Shown in pieces: positions 33,012-41,765 of a stretch of 64,000 nucleotides of DNA. The translations under genes were made by a program, and so were the position numbers. Position 1 is the stretch's first letter. Each line of letters starts with the position of its first letter. The notes beneath the pieces are model-generated. The model saw only the letters and a program-made list of their open reading frames with translations, was not told the origin of the DNA and searched no databases. The DNA lies in the NCBI GenBank assembly GCA_046294845.1, contig JBKBNU010000001.1:930001-994000 (forward strand), given 5' to 3'. This stretch comes from Micavibrio_C sp046294845. GTDB taxonomy: Bacteria > Pseudomonadota > Alphaproteobacteria > Micavibrionales > Micavibrionaceae.

Positions 33012-34841
33012 ATGCGTCCCCGTCTCAAAAGTCTGATCGATATTGAAAAGATGCCCGATAATCCGGTGATACCGGATCGTCTGGGCGCTTTGTTCTGGTA
33101 TTTTATCCGGCAGGTGAAGGGCCCGCTATTCTGGCTGGTCATTTTCAATGCGATCTGCGCGATCTTGAATGCCTTGATGGCTTACTATGTCGGCGAAATC
33201 GTTGATGGCCTGTCCATGGGTGGTACGATGGCCGAAATTCGGGAGCGGATATTCTGGCCTGTCGCCGGTTTTACATTCTGGTGCCTGTTTATGACACCTG
33301 TGGCGGGGATTGCCGCCCAATATGTGCATAGTATTGTGATCGTGCCTTTCTTCGGCAATATGATCCGCCGTCAGGCGCATTGGTATGTGCTGCGGCATTC
33401 CCTATCATACTTCCAGAATGATTTTGCAGGCCGGATTGCCAACAAGGTCCAGCAAATGGGCCCCGCCATCCGTGATGTGATGACCCAGTTTATCGGCTCT
33501 GTCATGTATGTGATGGTGTTTATTGTTTCGACCATTCTTTTGCTGATGGCGGCTGACTGGCGTCTGGTCCTGCCGATGGTGCTCTGGATCGTTCTTTATA
33601 TGGCGATCTTGCTGGTCTTTATTCCGCGTGTGCAGAAAAAATCATTACGGCTTTCGGAATCGCAAAGCCATATGGTAGGCCGGATTGTCGATAGCTATAC
33701 AAACATCATGACGGTCAAGCTGTTTGCCCGCCGCCAGCACGAGGATGATTTTGTTCTAAGCTCGCTGCATCGCCATTCCAGCCGGATTGTCGATAAAAAT
33801 CTGCAAATCTATTTTATGATTGCGGCGCTGAGTGTTGTGAACAGCGTCATGATCGGGATTATCGGGGCGTTTTCCCTGTGGCTCTGGAGCAAGGATATCG
33901 TGACGCCGGGGCAAATCGCGATGATTATGCCGCTTGCCATTCAGGTCAATCACCAGATGCACTGGATCATGTGGGAACTGACCGCCATTTTCGAATGGAT
34001 AGGCACCGCACAGGAAAGTATGCAGACTATTTCAAAACCTCATCGCGTGACCGATGAAAAGGCAGCGCAGCCTCTTCGGATTGCCAAAGGGGCAATAGAT
34101 TTTGATGATGTGTCTTTCCATTACGGTAAGGGCACAGGGGTGATTGAAAAGCTCAATCTGCATATTGATGGTGGGCAGAAAGTCGGTCTGGTCGGTCATA
34201 GTGGCGCAGGTAAAAGCACGATTGCCAATTTGCTTTTGCGTTTTTATGACCTTGAAGGCGGGCGCATCCTGATCGACGGGCAGGATATTGCAGGCTGTAC
34301 GCAAGATTCACTGCGTGCCCATATTTCGATGGTGACACAAGATACATCGCTCCTGCACCGTTCGATTATCGAGAATATTCGTTATGGCCGCCCGCAGGCC
34401 ACACGGGAAGACGTGATCGAAGCCGCCCGCAAGGCGCAGGCGCATGATTTTATTCTGGGACTGGAAGATGAAAAGGGGCGTCAGGGTTATGATGCCCATG
34501 TGGGTGAGCGGGGCGTCAAGCTTTCCGGTGGCCAGCGCCAGCGTATCGCGATTGCCCGTATCATCCTGAAGGACGCTCCCATTCTTATTCTGGATGAGGC
34601 AACATCCGCGCTTGATAGCGAGGTGGAAACCTATATTCAGGAGCAGCTTTCAACCCTGATGCAGGGTAAGACTGTTATCGCGATTGCCCATCGTCTATCG
34701 ACGATCGCCCGTATGGATCGCCTGATCGTGATGGATCACGGCTCGATTATCGAAGATGGCTCGCATACCGAACTGGTAAAAAAAGGCGGACATTATGCCC
34801 GCCTGTGGTCGCTACAATCCGGTGGCTTCCTGCCCGAGTAA
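33012..34841 (+). CDS. ABC transporter, fused permease and ATPase (exporter type)
   Basis: The 609-residue half-transporter has an N-terminal membrane domain with about six helices (residues 40-320) and a C-terminal ATPase. Walker A is GHSGAGKST (about 394), the signature is LSGGQRQRIAIAR, Walker B is ILILDEATSALD, and the H-loop is AIAHRLST. This is the MsbA/lipid or drug exporter layout, which works as a homodimer. The substrate cannot be told from sequence. An ATG at 33012 starts the frame, with only weak ribosome-binding similarity. It lies within the sdhA-sdhB interval. Confidence 0.93.
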   Translation: MRPRLKSLIDIEKMPDNPVIPDRLGALFWYFIRQVKGPLFWLVIFNAICAILNALMAYYVGEIVDGLSMGGTMAEIRERIFWPVAGFTFWCLFMTPVAGIAAQYVHSIVIVPFFGNMIRRQAHWYVLRHSLSYFQNDFAGRIANKVQQMGPAIRDVMTQFIGSVMYVMVFIVSTILLLMAADWRLVLPMVLWIVLYMAILLVFIPRVQKKSLRLSESQSHMVGRIVDSYTNIMTVKLFARRQHEDDFVLSSLHRHSSRIVDKNLQIYFMIAALSVVNSVMIGIIGAFSLWLWSKDIVTPGQIAMIMPLAIQVNHQMHWIMWELTAIFEWIGTAQESMQTISKPHRVTDEKAAQPLRIAKGAIDFDDVSFHYGKGTGVIEKLNLHIDGGQKVGLVGHSGAGKSTIANLLLRFYDLEGGRILIDGQDIAGCTQDSLRAHISMVTQDTSLLHRSIIENIRYGRPQATREDVIEAARKAQAHDFILGLEDEKGRQGYDAHVGERGVKLSGGQRQRIAIARIILKDAPILILDEATSALDSEVETYIQEQLSTLMQGKTVIAIAHRLSTIARMDRLIVMDHGSIIEDGSHTELVKKGGHYARLWSLQSGGFLPE

Positions 34842-34892
34842 TTTTTCATTTCCGGGGTCATTTATGGCTATCTATCGTGCATAAATGAAAAA
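34842..34892. terminator. Possible bidirectional terminator
   Basis: Two nested inverted repeats lie between convergent genes: TTTTTCATTT with AAATGAAAAA, and TCATTTATG (34858-34866) with CATAAATGA (34880-34888). The outer stem ends in T/A runs and could end transcription from both sides. The stem is AT-rich, so the call is tentative. Confidence 0.35.
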
Positions 34893-34904
34893 AATTCTGG
34901 TTTT

Positions 34905-35090
34905 TTACTCGTCGGATTTAAGCACACCGGCTGTGGCGTAGTCATGTTTGGCCATGTCGTGCATGATGATTTCAACGGCTTCGGGACCAACATTGACGGT
35001 GCGGCAAACGGCTTCGGTGACTTCTTTGACCATGGCGCGTTTTTGTTCGACAGTACGGCCTTCGATAAGGTGAACATGGATAATCGGCAT
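34905..35090 (-). CDS. 4-oxalocrotonate tautomerase family protein
   Basis: The 61-residue protein starts MPIIHVHLIEGRTVEQKRAMV. Pro2 becomes the N-terminal catalytic base after Met removal. I chose ATG 35090 because AGGAGAG lies 6 bases upstream and Pro must be N-terminal; a longer frame to 35129 would abolish that. The sequence VTEAVCRTVNVGPEAVEIIMHDM matches the family's core. These enzymes tautomerise 2-hydroxymuconate-like substrates as hexamers. The true substrate is unknown, and no catechol meta-cleavage genes are nearby. It is probably co-transcribed with the aldo/keto reductase at 35111. Confidence 0.88.
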   Translation of the reverse strand: MPIIHVHLIEGRTVEQKRAMVKEVTEAVCRTVNVGPEAVEIIMHDMAKHDYATAGVLKSDE

Positions 35091-35110
35091 GGAAGCTCTC
35101 CTGTAAATAA

Positions 35111-35941
35111 TTATGCCGCCACATCCCATTCAGGGGCCCAGTCCGGATTAATCAGGCGGCCATCGGGACGGGCGAGGGTGAATATAGCATTCATTTCATG
35201 ATCTGAAAGCGTGAAATCAAAAATATTGATATTGTTGCGGATATTGTTCTCGCTGGCGGCTTTGGGGATGGCGGCAATGTTTTCTTGCTGGATCAGCCAG
35301 CGCAAGGCAATTTGCCCTTCGCTTTTGCCATGCTTATCGCCAATCGCTTTTAGAACCGGATGGCCGCTAATGCCGCCACGGGCCAAGGGGCTATAGGCTG
35401 TCACGGTCATATCATGGGTGCGCGCATAATCAATCACGGGTTTTTGCGACAGGAAGGGATGGTATTCTATCTGGTTATTAGCGATCTTGATGCCGTAGTC
35501 TTCACGGATGGTGCGCATCATTGCTACCGGATAGTTTGAAACGCCGATCAGGCGTGCTTTACCTGTTTCTTGCAGCGCTGCAAGGGTTTCGGCTTGTTCT
35601 TGTAACGGGACATCGAATACAGGCCAATGGATCAGCAGTAAATCAACGTAATCTGTTTTCAGTTTCTTGAGGCTTTCTTCAACCGAGCGCGCCATATTCT
35701 TTTTGGAGACATTGCTCATCCAGACTTTGGTTGTCAGAAAGATATCGGCGCGATCGATAGGGGTATTTGCAAGCGCTTGTCCGACTTCGGTTTCGTTCTC
35801 GTATATCTGGGCGGTATCGATGTGATGGTAACCGACATCAAGCGCCAGTTCGACAGATTTGGTGCAGCCTGCTCCTGTTAATCTCCATGTACCAAATCCC
35901 AGCTTGGGGATGGAAACACCCTGTGTTTGCATATAATCCAT
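35111..35941 (-). CDS. Aldo/keto reductase
   Basis: The 276-residue NADPH-dependent carbonyl reductase has the AKR tetrad: Asp in GYHHIDTAQIYENE, Tyr in the same motif, Lys in FLTTKVWMS and His in LLIHWP. It also has LGFGTWRLTG near the start and IPKAASENNIRNN for cofactor binding. It resembles the 2,5-diketo-gluconate reductase type, but the substrate is unproved. AGGAG lies 6-7 bases before ATG 35941. It is upstream of the tautomerase on the same strand with a 20-base gap, so the two are probably one transcript. Confidence 0.93.
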   Translation of the reverse strand: MDYMQTQGVSIPKLGFGTWRLTGAGCTKSVELALDVGYHHIDTAQIYENETEVGQALANTPIDRADIFLTTKVWMSNVSKKNMARSVEESLKKLKTDYVDLLLIHWPVFDVPLQEQAETLAALQETGKARLIGVSNYPVAMMRTIREDYGIKIANNQIEYHPFLSQKPVIDYARTHDMTVTAYSPLARGGISGHPVLKAIGDKHGKSEGQIALRWLIQQENIAAIPKAASENNIRNNINIFDFTLSDHEMNAIFTLARPDGRLINPDWAPEWDVAA

Positions 35942-36046
35942 GATGTGTCTCCTTGATATTGTGGAATTTGACGCAGTCGTCCTTATCAGCTAGCGTTAGG
36001 ATATAAAATATCAAGGAGAAGCTCTCTTCAAGGGGGCCTTATTGCG

Positions 36047-36331
36047 ATGACGCAAGATGAACAGGGATTAAAACGGAAGCTTTTCTGGGAAAGGCTTCGT
36101 GAAAATGCGCGCTCTATCGTGGAACGGGAAAAAACAGATCTGGAGCACCAGACCGTGGATCCCGAGTATTGTTTGCTGGAAAGCGATAAGGCCTTGATGC
36201 GTGACCGCCGCCTCCAGATTGATATGTTTAATGATCAGGCTAAAAGTCTGAAGCAGGACAAGTTCGGCAGCCGCTGTTTGGCCCTTTATACCATCCTGCT
36301 CCATCAGCCATCGCTACTATTAAAAATATAG
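36047..36331 (+). CDS. Small hypothetical charged protein
   Basis: The 94-residue protein (MTQDEQGLKRKLFWERLREN...) is highly charged and helical for its first 75 residues. It ends with a hydrophobic LYTILLHQPSLLLKI. AAGGGGG lies about 10 bases before ATG 36047. It is divergent from the aldo/keto reductase. I know no family and infer no function. Confidence 0.5.
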   Translation: MTQDEQGLKRKLFWERLRENARSIVEREKTDLEHQTVDPEYCLLESDKALMRDRRLQIDMFNDQAKSLKQDKFGSRCLALYTILLHQPSLLLKI

Positions 36332-36356
36332 ATATTTCAATATTTTACATTGATTA

Positions 36357-36385
36357 TTAGAATTTTAATGCGTTTTGTGTATAAA
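36357..36385 (+). promoter_or_regulatory. Possible promoter for the gene at 36435
   Basis: TTAGAA (36357-36362), a 17-base spacer and TATAAA (36380-36385) fit a sigma70 promoter in an AT-rich gap. It is about 50 bases upstream of the small gene that precedes sdhB. Confidence 0.35.
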
Positions 36386-36434
36386 TAGGGAACGAAAAAG
36401 ATTTTGCAAGATTTGAGCCTGGGGGGCTGGTTTT

Positions 36435-36797
36435 TTGTTTAATTTTCCGAAACTCAAGCATGCTTTCAGCGAGTCTGGTGGCCAAAAGCCCCCGCCACGT
36501 GAAGAACACAAGGGTGTGCTTGATTATTTCAAAGCTGAAATTGTTGATTTGTGCGGACCGACAGTGTCCCGCAGGCTATCTGATACTTTCACAGCTCTGC
36601 AATCGCGCAGTACCGAGGATGGCACCCCCGAAGGGCGGCCCAGGGATGTGCAGGCGTATGTTGCTTTGGAACGTATAGGTCGCCAGATTGAACATTTAAA
36701 GCAGGACATACAAGAAGGCGGCGCGCGCGGTTTTGACAAAATGCGTGAAGCTCACCGCTTCGTGAAGCGTCTCCAGCAACGGGGCCTGGAAGCTTAA
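36435..36797 (+). CDS. Small hypothetical protein upstream of sdhB (TTG start)
   Basis: The 120-residue protein begins at TTG 36435 (MFNFPKLKHAFSESGGQ), with a G-rich stretch about 9 bases upstream; no ATG is suitable. It is polar, with a Pro/Lys/Glu-rich segment at 18-27 and a helical C-terminal half (YVALERIGRQIEHLKQDIQEG). It has no membrane segment. I recognise no family. It precedes sdhB by about 100 bases in the same direction and may share its transcript. Confidence 0.55.
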   Translation: MFNFPKLKHAFSESGGQKPPPREEHKGVLDYFKAEIVDLCGPTVSRRLSDTFTALQSRSTEDGTPEGRPRDVQAYVALERIGRQIEHLKQDIQEGGARGFDKMREAHRFVKRLQQRGLEA

Positions 36798-36899
36798 GCT
36801 TTTAATTTTATGTGCCTTTTTAAGGTTTTACGGCTTCACATATCGTCGGGAGAGTTCTATTCTATAAGGGTGTTTTTATAACCCCATTAAGTGACGATC

Positions 36900-37691
36900 A
36901 TGGTACAGCTGAGACTTCCTCAAAACTCCAAAGTGAAACCCGGCAAAAAAATTGACGCTGCGCAGGGCGCAAAGAATGCCCGCACTTTCAAGGTTTATCG
37001 TTACGATCCGGATACGGATGAAAATCCGCGGATTGATGAGTACAAGATCGATTTGTCCAAATGCGGTCCGATGGTTCTTGATGCTCTGATCCATATCAAG
37101 AATGATGTCGATCCCAGCCTGACATTTCGCCGTTCTTGCCGTGAAGGGATTTGCGGTTCTTGTTCGATGAATATTGACGGGAAAAACACCTTGGCCTGTA
37201 CCAAGGCAATTTGTGACGTTAAAGAAGATGTGAAAGTTTCTCCGCTGCCGCATATGCCGGTCTTGAAAGATCTGGTGCCGGATTTAACCCATATGTACGC
37301 CCAATACACATCAATTGAACCATGGATGAAGACAGACTCGCCGGCACCTTCCCGGGAACGTCTGCAGAGTGCTGATGATGCCGAGTTAATGAATGGTCAT
37401 GACGGTCATGGACCGGCGGCCTGTATTCTTTGCTTTAGTTGCTCGACGTCATGCCCCAGCTATTGGTGGAATGGCGATAAATTTTTGGGTCCCGCGATCC
37501 TGCTGCAAGCCTATCGCTGGCTGATTGATACACGCGATGAAGGTAAGGGCGAGCGTTTGGATCAACTGGAAGATCCGTTCAAGCTTTATCGTTGTCATAC
37601 GATTATGAATTGCACCAATACATGTCCTAAAGGACTTAATCCTGCCAAAGCCATTGGTGAAATTAAAAAGATGATGGTCGAGCGTAGTTAA
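36900..37691 (+). CDS. sdhB: Succinate dehydrogenase iron-sulfur subunit
   Basis: SdhB passes electrons from SdhA to ubiquinone through three Fe-S clusters. The 263-residue protein shows the [2Fe-2S] ligands in CREGICGSC...LAC (about 80-103), the [4Fe-4S] ligands in CILCFSCSTSC (about 175) and the [3Fe-4S] ligands in CHTIMNCTNTCPKG (about 240). I chose ATG 36900 because alphaproteobacterial homologues begin MVxxxLPKNS, as here (MVQLRLPQNS); GTG 36891 is an alternative. It is split from sdhCDA by 4.8 kb, which is unusual, so the four-subunit complex must be built from two transcripts or a long one. Confidence 0.97.
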   Translation: MVQLRLPQNSKVKPGKKIDAAQGAKNARTFKVYRYDPDTDENPRIDEYKIDLSKCGPMVLDALIHIKNDVDPSLTFRRSCREGICGSCSMNIDGKNTLACTKAICDVKEDVKVSPLPHMPVLKDLVPDLTHMYAQYTSIEPWMKTDSPAPSRERLQSADDAELMNGHDGHGPAACILCFSCSTSCPSYWWNGDKFLGPAILLQAYRWLIDTRDEGKGERLDQLEDPFKLYRCHTIMNCTNTCPKGLNPAKAIGEIKKMMVERS

Positions 37692-37761
37692 GGTGTAGAA
37701 TAATTACTGGGCGTATGACTGTATAAATATTCGTTTCAACAGGGAAACATAGGATAATATC

Positions 37762-38208
37762 ATGATGGAAGCCGTAGACTTTCCTTATACAGCAACGTTG
37801 GCTTCAGCAATTGGTGCTTTTGCGCTCGGGTTACTGTGGTATCACCCCAAGGTTATGGGGCGCCGCTGGATGGAGCTGCGTGGCCTGACGGCTGATGATA
37901 TCAAGGTGAAGCCGCTTCAGTATGTTTCCACTTTGCTTTTGTGGTTTTTGGCAGCGGCGTTCTTCTCGTTCTTTGTCGATATGCTTGAAATCAGCAAAGT
38001 CCATGAGTTTATCAGTCTGGCCTGTTTGTTGTGGGTTGCTTTCTCCATGCCGCCAACCGTGATGGGGTCACTTTATACAGGGGTTTCATTCGAGGCGATT
38101 GCGATTGATATGGCTTATCAACTGGGCGGGTATTACGTATTTGCCATGGTGCATATCGCCACAGCCCATATACCGCTGCTGCTGGGTGCTGCGGCTGCCA
38201 ATCTCTAG
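37762..38208 (+). CDS. DUF1761-like membrane protein
   Basis: The 148-residue protein has four hydrophobic segments (about 10-28, 52-72, 82-105, 122-145). The N-terminal FALGLLWYHPKVMGRRWMEL pattern is typical of the DUF1761 family, whose function is unknown. AGGA lies about 8 bases before ATG 37762; ATG 37765 is equally possible. It follows sdhB by 70 bases and converges with the gene at 38215 with a 6-base gap. Confidence 0.75.
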   Translation: MMEAVDFPYTATLASAIGAFALGLLWYHPKVMGRRWMELRGLTADDIKVKPLQYVSTLLLWFLAAAFFSFFVDMLEISKVHEFISLACLLWVAFSMPPTVMGSLYTGVSFEAIAIDMAYQLGGYYVFAMVHIATAHIPLLLGAAAANL

Positions 38209-38214
38209 GTAACT

Positions 38215-38805
38215 CTAGAAGCTCTCGGTTAATGTAACGTTGGTTGTGCAAGTGCCATTGACGACTTTCATCAACTTTCCTTGCAGAATGATTTTCTGCT
38301 CGCAGTAGGACATACCGGTTACAGGGATGGTATATTCAGTACCTTCGCTGGCCACGGGCATATCGCCACGCTCAAGTGATGTGAATACCACAGATGCCGA
38401 TCGTCCGCCTTCATCGATTTTTACATACTCTATATTTAGCTGGCCGTGATGGTTCTGCACGGCTTTCATTTCCTGTAGCACTTGGCTGATATATTTCATG
38501 CGGTCCATTTCAAGGACTTGCTGGCTATCTTCGCCATTGGGCTGGGAGATGTTGATAGTGTTAGTGAATGTACCGCTATCGACAATATGATCCATGAACC
38601 ATGTGGTTATGCCATACTGATCCATATCAGCTTTTTTGCCCCATGATACGTTTGTCATTTCACTGACAAAGTCGGACACACTGGCCTCTGTCAGGAGTGA
38701 AGGGCCATTTTTGGTTGCCTGACTGACAAAGCTTACTGTCAGGATCATGCCCAAAAACACATTGAAGCATGCCATGCCCAAAAGCTCTACGCTTTTACCC
38801 ATCAT
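38215..38805 (-). CDS. Hypothetical membrane-anchored or exported protein
   Basis: The 196-residue protein starts MMGKSVELLGMACFNVFLGM with an N-terminal hydrophobic segment (about 8-28) that is a signal anchor or signal peptide. The remaining 165 residues are polar, with many Ser/Thr and two cysteines near the end (YCEQ, GTCTT). It resembles a small periplasmic domain with beta character. I know no family. It is convergent with the DUF1761 gene and separated from msrA by a terminator. Confidence 0.65.
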   Translation of the reverse strand: MMGKSVELLGMACFNVFLGMILTVSFVSQATKNGPSLLTEASVSDFVSEMTNVSWGKKADMDQYGITTWFMDHIVDSGTFTNTINISQPNGEDSQQVLEMDRMKYISQVLQEMKAVQNHHGQLNIEYVKIDEGGRSASVVFTSLERGDMPVASEGTEYTIPVTGMSYCEQKIILQGKLMKVVNGTCTTNVTLTESF

Positions 38806-38936
38806 CTTATTAAGTCCCCCTGGCGCCGATCACGCCCAGATTTACGCATACGCATTCGTTCCCCATTTTCTATTATGGGGAGAAAAAGGTAAATTTTATG
38901 GAAAAATTAGGATGGTAAAGGGGTATGGTTTAAGTA

Positions 38937-38964
38937 AAAAAACGGCTTTTTTCTGCCGTTTTTT
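38937..38964 (-). terminator. Rho-independent terminator after msrA
   Basis: AAAAAACGGC / GCCGTTTTTT is a 10-bp inverted repeat with an 8-base T-rich loop, just past the msrA stop. It reads as a terminator on the minus strand and could act on both. Confidence 0.85.
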
Positions 38965-38970
38965 AAGACT

Positions 38971-39627
38971 TTAGCGTCCTTGTAGTCGTTCTTTTTCTTT
39001 TTGTTTTTTCATTTCTTTTTTTGCCGATATACGCCTGTGTTCTTCACCGTTCACTTCCTTATAACGCTCGTAGTAGTTCTGGTGATAATCCTCGGCAATC
39101 CAGAAAGCGTCTGCCGGCTTGATTTCGGTAACAATCGGCTTTTTGAAATAGCGTTCGTCTGTCAATTTTTTGACCACGGCGCGGGCGGCTGCAACCTGTT
39201 CATCATTATGGGTGAAAATGGCCGAGCGATATTGCGTTCCAACATCAACCCATTGGCGGTTTAATTCTGTGGGGTCGTGGGCACGGGTCAGGAAATGTTC
39301 TACCAGCTGTTCATAGGTAATTTTTTCAGGATCGAAATAGACTTCGATCGCTTCGGCGTGACCTGTGCGCCCGCTTGAAATATCCTCATAGGTGGGCTGA
39401 TCGGTATGGCCGCCAGTATAGCCCACTATCGTGAATAAAACGCCGGGCAGGGGGCGAAATTCACTTTCAATGCACCAGAAACATCCGCCCGCAAAGGTTG
39501 CCACGGGGACATTGTCAGGCTTGGCTTTCAGGTAATCCGGCCCATCTTTGGCATGGGCATGCGTTATCAGTGAAAACATCGTCAATATCGCAACTGCGAG
39601 AAACGGCAGGAGGAGAGGGCTTTTCAT
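38971..39627 (-). CDS. msrA: Exported peptide-methionine (S)-S-oxide reductase
   Basis: MsrA reduces methionine-S-sulfoxide in proteins. I chose ATG 39627, which has AAGGA about 8 bases upstream; this gives a 218-residue protein with a signal peptide (MKSPLLLPFLAVAILTMFS...AHA). The catalytic Cys is in GGCFWCIE, and YTGGHTDQPTYEDI and the HAEAIEVYFDP motif confirm the family. A Lys/Glu-rich C-terminal tail of about 20 residues follows. Together with the exported MsrB at 28841 it gives a periplasmic repair pair for both sulfoxide diastereomers, encoded 10 kb apart. Confidence 0.94.
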   Translation of the reverse strand: MKSPLLLPFLAVAILTMFSLITHAHAKDGPDYLKAKPDNVPVATFAGGCFWCIESEFRPLPGVLFTIVGYTGGHTDQPTYEDISSGRTGHAEAIEVYFDPEKITYEQLVEHFLTRAHDPTELNRQWVDVGTQYRSAIFTHNDEQVAAARAVVKKLTDERYFKKPIVTEIKPADAFWIAEDYHQNYYERYKEVNGEEHRRISAKKEMKKQKEKERLQGR

Positions 39628-39697
39628 GCAGGCGTCCTTTCTATAGGAATAAACTAGCACGTTCGTCCTGATCCGAAAGGGGACAGAAAGCTAAAAA

Positions 39698-40960
39698 ATG
39701 AACAAAAAATCGGTTCTTTCATGGTGTCTGTTCGACTGGGGTAATTCGGCCTTCAGTACGGTGATTATTACTTTTGTCTTTAGTGTGTATTTCGCCCGCG
39801 GTATCGTGGGTGATGAAGTGGCCGGCTCGGCGCAGTGGGGCTATGCACTGGCGCTTTCCGGTATTTTGATTGCGCTCCTCAGCCCGCCGCTCGGGGCGAT
39901 TGCCGATGATTATGGCGATCGCAAAAGATTTTTGTTCTTCTTCTCGATGCTGTGCGTTATTCCGACGGCCTTGCTGTGGTGGGCGGTTCCCGATCCGTCT
40001 TTCGGCAATGTATCGATGGTGCTTTCGCTTATCGTCCTGGCGAATGTCGGTTTTGAAATTGCCCTTGTGTTTGCCAATGCCATGTTGCCACACATTTCTC
40101 CTGCGCCTATGTTGGGCCGTGTATCGGGATGGGCATGGGGGATGGGTTATATTGGCGGTCTCTTTTGTCTGGTATTGGCATTGGTGGGTTTGATAGGGCT
40201 TGGTGATATGGCACCGCTCTTGCCTTTGCCACAGGAGCATTCCGAACATATCAGGGCCACAGGGCCACTGACGGCGTTATGGATGTTTATCTTTATGCTT
40301 CCCCTTCTGCTGTTCACGCATGATACGGGTCGTACAGGGATGTCGCTGAAATCAGCCGCGCAGAAGGGTGTGGCTGATCTCATCCATACGCTTAAAAATG
40401 TCCGGCAGCATAAAAATCTCGCGCTCTTTATGGGATCGAGCATGATTTACCGTGACGGTCTCAATACCTTGTTTGCCGTTGGCGGGTTATATGCGGCGGG
40501 GACTCTCGGGATGAGTTTTGATGAAATACTGATCTTTGCCATCGGATTGAATGTGACGGCGGGGATTGGTGCGGTTGCCTTTGCATGGCTGGATGACGGG
40601 ATCGGCTCCAAGAAAACAATCCTGATTTCTCTCACTGGCCTGATCGTGACCGGCGCAGCCGTTTTGTTTGTGCAAGATAAACAGACATTTATAGGGTTGG
40701 CGTTGGCGCTGGGGCTGTTTTTGGGGCCTGTCCAATCGGCCAGCCGGACCATGGCTGCACGTCTGGCGCCTGCAGGGATGATTAACCAGACCTATGGCTT
40801 TTATGGTCTGACGGGTAAATGTATTTCCTTTATGGGGCCTCTGGCTTTTGCAATCGCAACGCAGGCCTTTGATAGCCAGAGAGCCGGTATTGCCACTATT
40901 CTTGTTTTCTGGCTGGTGGGCATGGTAATGCTGGTGGCAGTGAAAGAAGAAAGATCATGA
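39698..40960 (+). CDS. UMF1-type major facilitator transporter
   Basis: The 420-residue protein has about 11-12 membrane segments. It opens with the UMF1/Atg22-like signature WCLFDWGNSAFSTVIITFVFSVYFA, followed by PPLGAIADDYGDRKRFL, the MFS loop motif. Related proteins are putative exporters of amino acids or other small solutes, but the substrate here is unknown. It overlaps the amidase gene by 4 bases (ATGA), so it could carry a cell-wall fragment, although that is only a guess from context. The start is ATG 39698. Confidence 0.85.
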   Translation: MNKKSVLSWCLFDWGNSAFSTVIITFVFSVYFARGIVGDEVAGSAQWGYALALSGILIALLSPPLGAIADDYGDRKRFLFFFSMLCVIPTALLWWAVPDPSFGNVSMVLSLIVLANVGFEIALVFANAMLPHISPAPMLGRVSGWAWGMGYIGGLFCLVLALVGLIGLGDMAPLLPLPQEHSEHIRATGPLTALWMFIFMLPLLLFTHDTGRTGMSLKSAAQKGVADLIHTLKNVRQHKNLALFMGSSMIYRDGLNTLFAVGGLYAAGTLGMSFDEILIFAIGLNVTAGIGAVAFAWLDDGIGSKKTILISLTGLIVTGAAVLFVQDKQTFIGLALALGLFLGPVQSASRTMAARLAPAGMINQTYGFYGLTGKCISFMGPLAFAIATQAFDSQRAGIATILVFWLVGMVMLVAVKEERS

Positions 40961-41703
40961 CAGTCAATATTTATCAGGATCCGGGGATTTACCATGAGGA
41001 CCGCAAGACAAGCGAAGCGCCCTCGTTTTTGATTATCCATTATACAGGCACGACCGACGTCATAAAAACCAAGGATATGCTTTCTGGCCGCATTCTGAAC
41101 GATGCCGGACAAAAAGTCAGTGTCCATTACATGGTTGATCAGGATGGCACGGTGACGCAATTTGTTCCTGAAGACAGGCGCGCCTATCATGCCGGTGTTT
41201 CACAGTGGGAAGGGGTTACGGATATCAATTCCCATTCAATCGGTATCGAGCTTTTTAATCCGGGTGCCGAGCATGGTTATGAAGATTTCCCCGATGAACA
41301 AATCGATGCTTTGATCTCTTTATGTCAGGATATTTTAAGCCGTCATAATATTCCGGCCTGCCGTGTGCTGGGGCATTCCGATGTTGCCCCCGGACGCAAG
41401 GTTGATCCGGGTGAAAAATTCCCGTGGCAAAAACTGGCGCAGGCAGGCATTGGATTATGGCCCCAGCCTATACAGGAAGATTTCAATCGTGCGGCTCTCC
41501 TATACGGCGATGAAAATCTGTTGAAGGCTGCTTTGGTCGAATATGGTTATGATCCGGCCAAGGATCTTTCAGTTCTGGTGACGGAATTCCAGCGTCATTT
41601 TGAGGCCGATGTTTTCAAGGCGATCCCGCCTGTGGCTGGTGAGCCCAGCCCCGAGACCGGATTGAAGCTGGCAGCCCTCTTGCGCCAGAAGTTTACCCCG
41701 TAA
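40957..41703 (+). CDS. N-acetylmuramoyl-L-alanine amidase (AmpD/AmiD-like)
   Basis: The 248-residue zinc amidase cleaves the bond between MurNAc and L-Ala in peptidoglycan or its anhydro-muropeptides. The amidase_2 domain spans about 10-155, with zinc ligands H28 (LIIHYTGT), H140 and D150 (GHSDVAPGRKVDPG). A C-terminal helical extension (about 165-245) resembles a peptidoglycan-binding segment, as in AmiD. I see no signal peptide, so a cytoplasmic recycling role is more likely. It overlaps the UMF1 transporter gene by 4 bases. Confidence 0.9.
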   Translation: MTVNIYQDPGIYHEDRKTSEAPSFLIIHYTGTTDVIKTKDMLSGRILNDAGQKVSVHYMVDQDGTVTQFVPEDRRAYHAGVSQWEGVTDINSHSIGIELFNPGAEHGYEDFPDEQIDALISLCQDILSRHNIPACRVLGHSDVAPGRKVDPGEKFPWQKLAQAGIGLWPQPIQEDFNRAALLYGDENLLKAALVEYGYDPAKDLSVLVTEFQRHFEADVFKAIPPVAGEPSPETGLKLAALLRQKFTP

Positions 41704-41709
41704 CCTACC

Positions 41710-41733
41710 CGCAAGCTTATCCGGAAGCTTGCG
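41710..41733. other. Perfect hairpin between amidase gene and rnpB
   Basis: CGCAAGCTT (41710-41718) and AAGCTTGCG (41725-41733) form a 9-bp stem with a 6-base loop, 7 bases after the amidase stop. No T run follows, so it is not a clear terminator. Its right arm overlaps the -35 of the predicted rnpB promoter. Confidence 0.5.
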
Positions 41734-41758
41734 CAGGCACCCTCTAAAATGCCATAGT
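41729..41758 (+). promoter_or_regulatory. rnpB promoter with GC-rich discriminator
   Basis: TTGCGC (41729-41734), an 18-base spacer and CATAGT (41753-41758) are followed by the GC-rich discriminator GCGCCCC. The predicted start is 41766, the first base of the RNase P P1 helix. A GC-rich discriminator is typical of stable-RNA promoters under growth control. Confidence 0.5.
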
Positions 41759-41765
41759 GCGCCCC

